From positions 1-12,255 of the forward strand of contig JACCZI010000142.1 of the NCBI GenBank assembly GCA_013696015.1: 12,255 nucleotides of DNA, read 5' to 3'. Below are positions 6,545 through 12,255 of the stretch, piece by piece. A program made the position numbers and the translations under genes. Each line of letters begins with the position of its first letter. The first letter of the stretch is position 1. The stretch is from Nocardioidaceae bacterium. GTDB taxonomy: Bacteria; Actinomycetota; Actinomycetes; Propionibacteriales; Nocardioidaceae. The notes under the pieces are model-generated. The model had not been told where the DNA came from, did no database searches, and worked only from the letters and a program-made list of their open reading frames with translations.

Positions 6545-7576
6545 GTGACGGTGCCCGGAGAAGACATCGAAGAAGACATCGAGAACCTCGTGAGCGTGGT
6601 GATCCCAGCCCGCAACGAGGAGCACTACATCGGCGCGTGCCTCGACTCCATCCGCGCGCAGGAGCATGAGCTTCTGCAGGTCATCGTCGTGGACGGGGCA
6701 TCCACGGACGACACCGTGGCCGTGGTGAACAAGCACACCGCCGAGGACAACCGGGTCGAGCTGCTGCGCAACCCTCGTCGCACCATTCCGGTGTCGATGA
6801 ACATGGGGCTCGCGCATGCCCGTGGCCGCTGGCTCGTGCGGGTCGACGCACACTCGGTCGTGCCCCCCACGTACGTCGCGATGGCACTACGGCGGCTGCA
6901 AGAAGGCTCATGGGGCGGCGTGGGGGGCCGGAAGGACGGGGTGGGCGTCACCTCTGCCGGGCGGGCCATCGCGGCGGCGATGGGAAGTCGCTTCGGTGTC
7001 GGCAACTCCACCTACCATCACGGGACGTCGCCACAGGAGGTCGACCACATTCCCTTCGGGGCCTACCCCGTGGCTCTCCTCCGTAGCCTGCATGGCTGGG
7101 ACGAAGGGCTCGTCGCCAACGAGGACTACGAGCTCGACTACAGGTTGCGGCAGGCAGGTTCGCGACTGCTGTTCGATCCGCAGATCGCCATCCGGTGGCA
7201 TTGCCGTCAGTCGATCGGCGACCTGTACCGGCAGTACCGGCGGTACGGGCAGGGGAAGGTCGACGTGGCCTTGCTGCACCCCGCTTCGTTGAGCGTGCGC
7301 CATCTCGTGCCACCTGCTCTCGTCGCCTACGTCGGTGTGGCGGCATTGGCGGCGGCGGTCAAGCGGAGTCCGGTGCTGCCCTTGGGCATGCTCGCGCCCT
7401 ACGGACTTGCCGTCGGCGCGGCCACTGCGAGCGTCGGCCGTACCCTTGGGTCGAGCAGAGAGCGGAAGTGGGTCGCCCCCGCATTCGTCGCCATGCACGT
7501 CGGCTGGGGTCTTGGGTTTTGGACCGGTCTGGCGCAAACGGCCGCGCGACGGGTGCGCGGCGGTCAGCACCGTTGA
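6545..7576 (+). CDS. Glycosyltransferase family 2, ExoA-like, with C-terminal membrane segments (343 aa)
   Basis: A GT-A fold glycosyltransferase resembling the succinoglycan ExoA group, which transfers a sugar to a lipid-linked glycan at the inner face of the membrane. From the GTG at 6545: LVSVVIPARNEE (15-26), VVDGAST (48-54, nucleotide-binding D50), RVDAHS (99-104, a DxH version of the metal-binding DxD), NEDYELDYR (192-200, with E193 and D194 the likely catalytic pair) and RQYRRYGQGK (229-238). Hydrophobic segments at about 254-272, 277-298 and 309-332 are likely membrane helices. GGAGGTGA lies just before the GTG; the GTG at 6551 is also possible. The frame extends upstream to an ATG at 6431 with GAAGG before it, but those 38 codons have only about half G/C at third positions, unlike the gene body, so I excluded them. 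First gene of the plus arm. Confidence 0.9.
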   Translation: MTVPGEDIEEDIENLVSVVIPARNEEHYIGACLDSIRAQEHELLQVIVVDGASTDDTVAVVNKHTAEDNRVELLRNPRRTIPVSMNMGLAHARGRWLVRVDAHSVVPPTYVAMALRRLQEGSWGGVGGRKDGVGVTSAGRAIAAAMGSRFGVGNSTYHHGTSPQEVDHIPFGAYPVALLRSLHGWDEGLVANEDYELDYRLRQAGSRLLFDPQIAIRWHCRQSIGDLYRQYRRYGQGKVDVALLHPASLSVRHLVPPALVAYVGVAALAAAVKRSPVLPLGMLAPYGLAVGAATASVGRTLGSSRERKWVAPAFVAMHVGWGLGFWTGLAQTAARRVRGGQHR

Positions 7577-7607
7577 GAACGACGAAGAAAGGGCCCAACT
7601 GCACCTA

Positions 7608-7895
7608 ATGTGTCGAAACATCAAGGTTCTGCACAACTTCGAGCCGGCCGCCAATGCGCAGGAGATCAGAGCAGCCGCGCGGCAGTACGTCAGCAAGGTC
7701 AGCGGGACGAGCAAGCCGTCAGCGGCGAACCAGGAGGCCATGGACCGGGCGGTGGACGCCGTGGCCGCAGAAACCTCACGGCTGCTGGCTTCCCTCGTGA
7801 CCAGTGCACCGCCACGTGACCGAGGCGTCGAAGCCGACAAGGCCAAGGCCCGCAGCGCGGCGCGCTTCGGTCCCCGAGATCGTGGCATCCGGTGA
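7608..7895 (+). CDS. DUF2277 family protein (95 aa)
   Basis: A small cytosolic protein recognised by its near-invariant N-terminus MCRNIKVLHNFEPAA, followed by EIRAAARQYVSKVSGTSKPS and the C-terminal pattern LVTSAPPRDRGVEADKAKAR. The length is typical for the family, whose function is unknown. The start is the ATG that gives the conserved MCRN; only a weak GAAAGGG is found upstream, at long spacing. The gene lies 31 bases after the GT2 gene, and its TGA overlaps the GTG of the HPr-kinase-like gene (GTGA), so the three are probably co-transcribed. DUF2277 genes also occur in unrelated neighbourhoods, so its presence may be incidental. The conserved Cys at position 2 would become N-terminal after Met removal, which may matter for its function (inference). 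Confidence 0.9.
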   Translation: MCRNIKVLHNFEPAANAQEIRAAARQYVSKVSGTSKPSAANQEAMDRAVDAVAAETSRLLASLVTSAPPRDRGVEADKAKARSAARFGPRDRGIR

Positions 7896-9004
7896 CCGAC
7901 GACTTCGATCTGCACGGCGTCGTCGGCATCCGCCTGGTGAATGCCTCTGCCGGTGATGCCGCCAAGGTCGAACGCCAGCTCGGCCCGCTCCGGGCACCCT
8001 TGCATCGTGATCCAGACATCACGATCCGCTTCGTGGACTCGGCCACCGACAAGCCGATCAGCTATGCCGGCTTGGAGGACGGGGGCTTCAACGACGACGG
8101 CTTTTTTGTGCTGCGGGGCAAAGGAGGGGTCCAGGCCAAGGCCAGAATTCCGTTCGACCGGATCGGGCACGGTCTCGAGATCATCTGCGAGCGGGCGATG
8201 CCTGCGGTGCCACATCTGCTGGCCATCATCAACCTGACGGCCCTGACCAAGGGTGTCCTCCCCCTGCATGCCACGGCCTTCACCTCCGATTCGACCGGAG
8301 TGCTCGTCACCGGGTGGGCCAAGGGTGGCAAGACCGAAAGCCTCCTGGCGTGCATGGCCGAGGGTGCGCACTACGTCGGTGATGAGTGGATCTACCTGAC
8401 CGATGACGGCCTCATGCTGGGATTGCCGGAGCCGATCCGGCTGTGGGCCTGGCACCTCCAGCAGATGTCCCCCCTGCTTGCTTCCCGTCCGCTAGGTGAT
8501 CGGCTGCGGCTGGGGACCTGGCGGCGGGTGGCCACTCTCGCCACCAAGGCCGCTGACATGTCCTGGCCAGGTGCCGGCTTGATGCGCAAGGGAGCACCCA
8601 TCATCACCCGGCAGGCCTACCTTCAGGTGCCTCCGGCAGAGCTGTTCGGGCATGCCGCCATTGACCTGCGCGGCAACGTGGATGCCGTGGTGCTGGTCCT
8701 CAACCATGACTCCCCGCAGATCGTTGTCGAGGAGGTCGACGAGGCGGAGATCTCGGGTCGGATGGCGGCTTCCCTGGTCGACGAACGGACCGACTTTCTG
8801 GCGCACTATCACCAGTTCCGCTACGCGTTCCCCGAGCGGGCCAACGATGTCATCGACACCGCGTCGGACGTGGAGCGCCAACTGCTCGGGGCTCGTCTCG
8901 ACAAGAGACCCGCCGTCAAGGTCCTCCATCCGTATCCCTGCGACATCGCTGCTCTGGGACGTACGGTTCTGTCCGCGGCCCTGGACGCCGGCCGGCGACA
9001 GTAG
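7892..9004 (+). CDS. HPr kinase/phosphorylase-like P-loop protein (370 aa)
   Basis: Resembles the C-terminal catalytic domain of HPr serine kinase, in the divergent HprK-related group found in secondary-metabolite and exopolysaccharide loci rather than in carbon catabolite control. Visible motifs are LPLHATAF (123-130), a full Walker A GWAKGGKTES (141-150, with K147 and T148) and YVGDEWIYL (161-169) as the acidic Walker-B-like strand. The N-terminal 110 residues form a mixed alpha/beta domain without a recognised motif. The C-terminal part includes VDAVVLVLNHDSP. The start is a GTG overlapping the DUF2277 stop; a later ATG would remove conserved-looking sequence. It is predicted to be an ATP-dependent kinase whose substrate (protein, peptide or sugar) is unknown. 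No HPr gene is nearby. Confidence 0.8.
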   Translation: MTDDFDLHGVVGIRLVNASAGDAAKVERQLGPLRAPLHRDPDITIRFVDSATDKPISYAGLEDGGFNDDGFFVLRGKGGVQAKARIPFDRIGHGLEIICERAMPAVPHLLAIINLTALTKGVLPLHATAFTSDSTGVLVTGWAKGGKTESLLACMAEGAHYVGDEWIYLTDDGLMLGLPEPIRLWAWHLQQMSPLLASRPLGDRLRLGTWRRVATLATKAADMSWPGAGLMRKGAPIITRQAYLQVPPAELFGHAAIDLRGNVDAVVLVLNHDSPQIVVEEVDEAEISGRMAASLVDERTDFLAHYHQFRYAFPERANDVIDTASDVERQLLGARLDKRPAVKVLHPYPCDIAALGRTVLSAALDAGRRQ

Positions 9005-9137
9005 ACCGGGCGGTCCCCAATCCCAGCATCGCGCTGCGGCTCGGCGCTCGGCGCCGGTAGGGTCCGGAGGATCACCGCTGCTCGGGTGCGCCGGGGTGGG
9101 CGCAGGTGGTCACGAGACGGCAGGAGGTCGGCATCCG
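9005..9137 (+). other. Intergenic spacer with a GC-rich hairpin and the AGGAGG site of the ATP-grasp gene
   Basis: This is the largest gap in the plus arm. It holds a 6-bp stem (CGGCGC at 9042-9047, GCGCCG at 9051-9056, loop TCG) and a TAGGGT at 9058-9063 that could be a -10 element, though no -35 is visible at the right distance. AGGAGG at 9122-9127 precedes the ATP-grasp ATG by 10 bases and decides that start over the in-frame GTG at 9096. A weak internal promoter or processing site is possible but not shown. Confidence 0.35.
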
Positions 9138-10226
9138 ATGCTGCGTACAGGCGGTGCTGCTGGGAACGGCCCATCGGTTCTCGTCACCGACGATATCAAC
9201 GGGCAGAACCGATCGGCGGTGTCCGCCGTGCGCGCCCTTGCGCAGGCGGGTTTCCAACCGATCGTAAGCACCTGCGGTCGGTTCTCGGTAGCCGCAGCCT
9301 CTCGCCACTGCGCCGGCCGCGTCCAGCTGCCGGAGGCGAGCACCGACGACTATGCGGCAGCCCTGCACCGGGAACTGCGGAACGGCGACTACCTGACCGT
9401 GCTGCCGGCCAGCGATGTGGCGTTGCTGGCGCTGGGGACCAGTGGGGCGAAGCTCGTACACAAAGGCGTGTTGGCTGATCGTGCTCGGGAGGCCGGTCTT
9501 GCCGTGGTGCCCGGTCGCATCTACGAGTCGGTCAACGCCCTCCGTGGGGATGCGGAGACCCAGTCCTTTCCCATCGTGGTGAAGTCGGCCGTCAAGCTGG
9601 GCCAAGACGACGTGCAGGCTCGTCGAGTCGACTCCGTGGCGCAGGTGGCGCAGCTTCCCAATGCTGACGGTGATGTGATCGTCCAGCCGTACATCACGGA
9701 CTCGTTGCGTGCCGTCACCGGCGTGGTCTGGGGCGGTGAGTTCCTTGCGCTCTCCCACCAGCGGTACCTGCGACTGTGGCCTCCCGGAGCGGGGGTCGGC
9801 TCGGCCGCGGTGACGGTAGAGCCTGATCGTGCTCTGGAAGCGCCACTCCTGGCCTTGCTGTCCGAACACGACGGGATCTTCCAGGCGCAGTTCGTCGGCG
9901 ACTACCTGTTGGACGTCAACCCACGAGTCTTCGGGTCCGTTTCGTTGGCGGTCGCAGCAGGTGCCAACCTGCCAGCGATCGCCGCTGACGCGGCTCGTGG
10001 CCGGCAAGGTGCGCTGGTTCGCGGCCGCATTGGAGTCTGCTACCGATGGCTGGAGGGAGACCTCCGACATCTGGCTCGGGCCAGAGCCCTGGGTGAGATC
10101 ACGACGCGTCAAGCTCTGCGGCGCATGGTGCCGCGACCCGGCACGGCTCATAGCATCGAGAGCGTCACCGACCCACTCCCAACTCTGCTGCGGATCGCCT
10201 CCGCGGTGCACAAGAGGACAGAGTGA
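9138..10226 (+). CDS. ATP-grasp domain protein, probable carboxylate-amine/thiol ligase (362 aa)
   Basis: The ATP-grasp fold activates a carboxylate as an acyl phosphate and joins it to an amine or other nucleophile. The N-terminal domain begins SVLVTDDINGQNRSAVSAVR (13-32), a common opening of carbamoyl-phosphate-synthase-like members. The ATP-binding region has FPIVVKS (144-150, with K149 contacting phosphates) and VIVQPYI (180-186). The metal-binding end reads FQAQFVGDYLLDVNPRVFGS (248-267), where Q251 replaces the more usual Glu and D259 and N261 keep the D/E-x-N-P-R pattern. The C-terminal 80 residues are helical. The ATG is preceded by AGGAGG, and its TGA overlaps the next gene's GTG (GTGA). 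The frame is open far upstream, but that part lies inside the previous gene. Substrates are unknown; ligating an amino acid to a sugar or small carrier would fit the setting. Confidence 0.85.
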   Translation: MLRTGGAAGNGPSVLVTDDINGQNRSAVSAVRALAQAGFQPIVSTCGRFSVAAASRHCAGRVQLPEASTDDYAAALHRELRNGDYLTVLPASDVALLALGTSGAKLVHKGVLADRAREAGLAVVPGRIYESVNALRGDAETQSFPIVVKSAVKLGQDDVQARRVDSVAQVAQLPNADGDVIVQPYITDSLRAVTGVVWGGEFLALSHQRYLRLWPPGAGVGSAAVTVEPDRALEAPLLALLSEHDGIFQAQFVGDYLLDVNPRVFGSVSLAVAAGANLPAIAADAARGRQGALVRGRIGVCYRWLEGDLRHLARARALGEITTRQALRRMVPRPGTAHSIESVTDPLPTLLRIASAVHKRTE

Positions 10227-11485
10227 TCGACGCTGACGGGGATCTGCTTGCAGCCAGCTCCCGGAGTCATCTCACCCGCAACGGCGTACCCACAGCCGAA
10301 CAAGCCTCGGACCGCGAGCTCGCGTACCAGCTCGTGACCGAGGTGCTCAGCGATCTGTTGCTGCCCGACGGTCTGGTGTGTTCGCCGTTGGGTGCCGCCT
10401 GGACCGACGTCTTCGAGGCTTACGTGCGATCCGAGCCCACTGCTGAGCAGCTGCGCGAGCGCGGTTGGCTCGGCGTGGACCGCTTGCTCGACAACATCGG
10501 TGAAGCAGGGTCTGGGCACTGGATGGTGGTCTCCGACGGACGTGTCCTGTCCGGCGTGAGCATCAAGGTCGGTGAGGCGGGTGACCCCGTAGCAGGCGTC
10601 ATTGAGAGGGCGCTGCAGCGGCACGAGGTGCGATTGCGCGAAGTGCTGGAGCTACGGGCGCTGCTGCGTCAGGGCGCCGCCTTTCCCACCGCTTCTGACG
10701 TGGTGCGAGCCGCCGCCGATGTCGAGACGGGACTGGGAGGCCGTGAGCTGGTCAAGTGGACCAGCGGCCGACGGCTACCTGCCCCCGTGGCGCTGTCCCG
10801 TCCGTCCCGGGGCAACAGAATGGTCGTGGCCTGCAGCGGAGTGGACGGCGCCGGCAAGACGACTCTCATGGACGGCCTTGCTCGCGACCTCACCAGCGGC
10901 GGCGTCCCGGTGAGCCGGGTGTGGCTGCGTCCCGGCATGGGGTTGGGCTGGGTGGCAACCCTCGCCCAACGCGCAAAGCGGTTGCTAGGCATGGATCCAC
11001 GGCCGGGCATAGGCGTGATTGCCACGGACCCCGAGGCCGCACTCCGCTCTCGCCAGGGGATTGTCGGCTGGGTGTGGTCTGTCCTGATCACCGCCATGTT
11101 CGTCGCGGGGCTGCGCCGTCAGTATGCCGAGACCAGGGGAGTGGTTCTCTTCGATCGGCACGTCGCAGACGCCTTCGCCACGTTGGACTTCGCGTATGCA
11201 GGCAGTGATCTGCGCGTGCAGCGTTGGTTGGCCAGGACGTTCATCCCGGCCGCGGACATGGTCTTCTACCTCGACATCCCGCCCGACGTGGCCCTGGCGC
11301 GAAAGCCGGGGGACATGATCGGTGCTTCGGCGATCGCCAGCCAGATCGGTGCCTATCAGCGTTGGCTGCCGCAGCTGAATCATGTTCACCGGCTCGACGC
11401 CACCGAGCCGGCCGGGGTCCTGGCCGCCGAGGCTCTGGCGCGCGTCCTTGAACATGGATCGCGGCGGCACGAGTGCGGGCAATAA
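10223..11485 (+). CDS. Two-part protein: uncharacterised N-terminal domain plus thymidylate-kinase-like domain (420 aa)
   Basis: The C-terminal half is a P-loop nucleoside/nucleotide kinase-like domain. It has MVVACSGVDGAGKTTLMDGL (200-219, Walker A G206 to T213), VVLFDRHVADAF (307-318, with the DR pair D311 and R312 as in dTMP kinase), MVFYLDIPPDVALARKPGD (346-364, strand and lid) and the C-terminal VHRLDAT. The N-terminal 195 residues match nothing I can name. They contain SDLLLPDGLVCSPLGAAW, TDVFEAYV (61-68) and a helical 125-150 segment, and could be a degenerate nucleotidyltransferase, since nucleotidyltransferase-like domains can precede such kinases; this is inference. A true dTMP kinase of about 210 residues would not need this extension, and the gene context argues against a role in dTTP synthesis. 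Starts with a GTG overlapping the ATP-grasp stop. Stops with TAA. Confidence 0.78.
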   Translation: MIDADGDLLAASSRSHLTRNGVPTAEQASDRELAYQLVTEVLSDLLLPDGLVCSPLGAAWTDVFEAYVRSEPTAEQLRERGWLGVDRLLDNIGEAGSGHWMVVSDGRVLSGVSIKVGEAGDPVAGVIERALQRHEVRLREVLELRALLRQGAAFPTASDVVRAAADVETGLGGRELVKWTSGRRLPAPVALSRPSRGNRMVVACSGVDGAGKTTLMDGLARDLTSGGVPVSRVWLRPGMGLGWVATLAQRAKRLLGMDPRPGIGVIATDPEAALRSRQGIVGWVWSVLITAMFVAGLRRQYAETRGVVLFDRHVADAFATLDFAYAGSDLRVQRWLARTFIPAADMVFYLDIPPDVALARKPGDMIGASAIASQIGAYQRWLPQLNHVHRLDATEPAGVLAAEALARVLEHGSRRHECGQ

Positions 11486-11503
11486 ATCCTGAATCAGCCA
11501 CAC

Positions 11504-11526
11504 CTGTCCGACAGTCGGGGTACCGT
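11504..11526 (+). promoter_or_regulatory. Candidate regulatory region upstream of the 57-residue ORF
   Basis: A perfect dyad CTGTC-C-GACAG (11504-11514) is followed by TACCGT (11521-11526), which fits the TANNNT -10 pattern and would give a leader of about 30 nt before the ATG at 11563. No standard -35 is seen at 17-18 bases. The dyad could be an operator, or simply a hairpin at the 3' end of the preceding operon. Confidence 0.3.
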
Positions 11527-11562
11527 CACGCTGAGTCGGTGGGCAGCTGAGGGGAGCGGCAC

Positions 11563-11736
11563 ATGGCGGAGAGAGTCGATGGTTGCAAGATCGTCGTCAT
11601 GACTGCTCACGAGTTCGTGGTGATGGTGAAAGCACTTCAACACGTCGTCGCCTCGAGTGCTCGCGAGACGTTGGTCTGGGACGCGGCTCGCATGCTGGAG
11701 GACGTCCAGAAGGGCGACGCGCCCGGTGGCCTCTAG
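11563..11736 (+). CDS. Unrecognised small protein (57 aa)
   Basis: The ATG is preceded by GAGGGGAG (11549-11556) with six bases of spacing, one of the best ribosome binding sites in the window. Third codon positions are mostly G or C, like the real genes nearby. The protein starts MAERVDGCKIVVMTAHEF and ends with a short Gly/Pro tail (KGDAPGGL). The middle (about 15-50) is likely helical, with a valine- and methionine-rich patch and a WDAARMLEDV helix. There is no signal peptide, membrane segment or known domain. It stands between the glycan-associated operon and an aminotransferase gene, followed 10 bases later by a strong hairpin. It could be a small regulator or an accessory to the aminotransferase; no function is claimed. 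Confidence 0.55.
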   Translation: MAERVDGCKIVVMTAHEFVVMVKALQHVVASSARETLVWDAARMLEDVQKGDAPGGL

Positions 11737-11745
11737 TTAGCGCTC

Positions 11746-11764
11746 GGGGCGGGATGCCCGCCCC
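11746..11764 (+). terminator. GC-rich hairpin after the 57-residue ORF
   Basis: A perfect 8-bp all-G/C stem (GGGGCGGG and CCCGCCCC) with the 3-base loop ATG starts 10 bases after the TAG stop. No U-tract follows (AACTGTCTG), as is common for actinobacterial terminators. It could end the small-ORF transcript or partly attenuate read-through into the aminotransferase gene. Confidence 0.5.
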
Positions 11765-11791
11765 AACTGTCTGTCCCAGAAGGCGGCCCGC

Positions 11792-12255
11792 ATGATCGAT
11801 CGGGATCGGCTGGCGTTCCTCACTCGGCGCGAGCGGGAGACGCATCGCCGGCGCAACCCGCGCTCGGCTGCCGCGTACGCGCAGGCGGAGCATCTGTTCG
11901 GGCGGGTGCCCATGACGTGGATGAATCTCGCAGCTGGAGGCTTCCCGGTCTACCTGGCGGGAGCACGCGGAGCACGGGTCACCGACGTCGACGGGCACAC
12001 CTACGTGGACTTCGCGCTGGGCGACACCGGCGCGATGGCCGGGCACTCGCCCGAGCCGACCGTCGCCGCCGTTCATCGGCGCCTGGTCGAGCTGGGCGGG
12101 GCAACCGCGATGCTGCCGACGGAGGACGCCGAGTGGGTGGGCGCCGAGCTCACCCGCCGCTTCGGGCCGAGTCGGTGGAGTTTTGCGCTGACCGCCACGG
12201 ACGCCAACCGGTGGGCCATCCGTCTTGCCCGGGCCGTCACCGGTCGGCCCAAGGT
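11792..12255 (+). CDS. Class III aminotransferase, glutamate-1-semialdehyde aminomutase-like, N-terminal part; runs off the right edge
   Basis: The first 154 codons of a PLP-dependent fold-type I enzyme. The recognisable blocks are FPVYLAGARGARVTDVDGHTYVDF (about 51-74), where class III enzymes read G-x-x-V-x-D-x-D-G, then MAGHSPEPTVAAV (82-94), MLPTEDAEWVGAEL (107-120) and SFALTATDANRWAIRLARAVTGR (130-152). The last of these matches the aspartate aminotransferase family/HemL-like subgroup. The PLP lysine lies beyond the window, so activity cannot be judged. The Arg-rich first 25 residues are unusual but in frame. AGAAGG (11778-11783) lies 8 bases before the ATG. The gene begins 55 bases after the small ORF, across the hairpin. 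It probably serves amino-acid metabolism; a link to the glycan locus is not evident. The absence of nearby tetrapyrrole genes argues against naming it hemL. Confidence 0.88.
   Translation, partial: MIDRDRLAFLTRRERETHRRRNPRSAAAYAQAEHLFGRVPMTWMNLAAGGFPVYLAGARGARVTDVDGHTYVDFALGDTGAMAGHSPEPTVAAVHRRLVELGGATAMLPTEDAEWVGAELTRRFGPSRWSFALTATDANRWAIRLARAVTGRPK

Noticed and set aside
6908..8455. 515-codon open frame on the minus strand
   Set aside because: It runs antisense across the GT2, DUF2277 and HPr-kinase-like genes, all of which carry clear family motifs. Its translation is low-complexity and unlike any family, as expected from high-GC antisense frames.
9058..9063. TAGGGT as an internal promoter for the ATP-grasp gene
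   Set aside because: No -35-like hexamer lies 16-19 bases upstream, and such -10 matches are frequent by chance.
8652..9137. N-terminal extension of the ATP-grasp frame
   Set aside because: Its first part overlaps the HPr-kinase-like gene in another frame and reads as Ser/Arg/Pro-rich nonsense. The AGGAGG and ATG at 9138 fit the start of the domain.
9072..10211. 379-codon open frame on the minus strand
   Set aside because: It is antisense to the ATP-grasp gene, has no recognisable motif, and its composition is typical of shadow frames.
11792..12255. Calling the aminotransferase hemL
   Set aside because: The visible part fits the broader class III/aminomutase-like subgroup, the catalytic lysine is outside the window, and no tetrapyrrole genes are nearby.

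Overview
The window is dense, high-GC DNA with GTG starts, four-base gene overlaps, TANNNT-type -10 elements and few intergenic bases. It fits a high-GC Gram-positive actinobacterium. A Nocardioidaceae-like host is only a guess, because no rRNA, tRNA or other marker gene is present. I found no CRISPR array, insertion sequence or phage gene.

Layout. Positions 1-6389 are read on the minus strand and 6545-12255 on the plus strand, diverging from an intergenic region at 6390-6544. From the divergence point, the minus arm encodes a Tat-exported secreted protein of unknown function (5022-6389), a small sulfotransferase (4223-4963), a GT4 glycosyltransferase (3144-4226), a NodB-type polysaccharide deacetylase (2371-3147) and a second sulfotransferase (1301-2374). 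The last four are joined by ATGA/GTGA overlaps. A hairpin follows. Next come a third sulfotransferase (318-1217), which may be translated from a leaderless mRNA, and the start of a secreted, probably beta-propeller protein (1-237) with its own well-formed promoter.

The plus arm encodes an ExoA-like GT2 glycosyltransferase with C-terminal membrane segments (6545-7576), a DUF2277 protein (7608-7895), an HPr-kinase-like P-loop protein (7892-9004), an ATP-grasp protein (9138-10226) and a two-part protein ending in a thymidylate-kinase-like domain (10223-11485). After a short gap come an unrecognised 57-residue ORF with a strong ribosome binding site (11563-11736), a GC-rich hairpin, and the 5' part of a class III aminotransferase (11792 to the window end). 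The last two probably lie outside the glycan locus.

How it may work together (inference). Two glycosyltransferases, a deacetylase and three sulfotransferases suggest assembly of a secreted or cell-surface polysaccharide that is N-deacetylated and then sulfated, possibly on the freed amines as well as on hydroxyls. The Tat-exported protein would act on or bind the product outside the membrane. The HPr-kinase-like, ATP-grasp and kinase-like trio has no obvious role in standard glycan assembly and is the least explained part of the window. No flippase, polymerase, initiating phosphoglycosyltransferase or PAPS-synthesis gene is visible, so the locus is incomplete here or relies on genes elsewhere.
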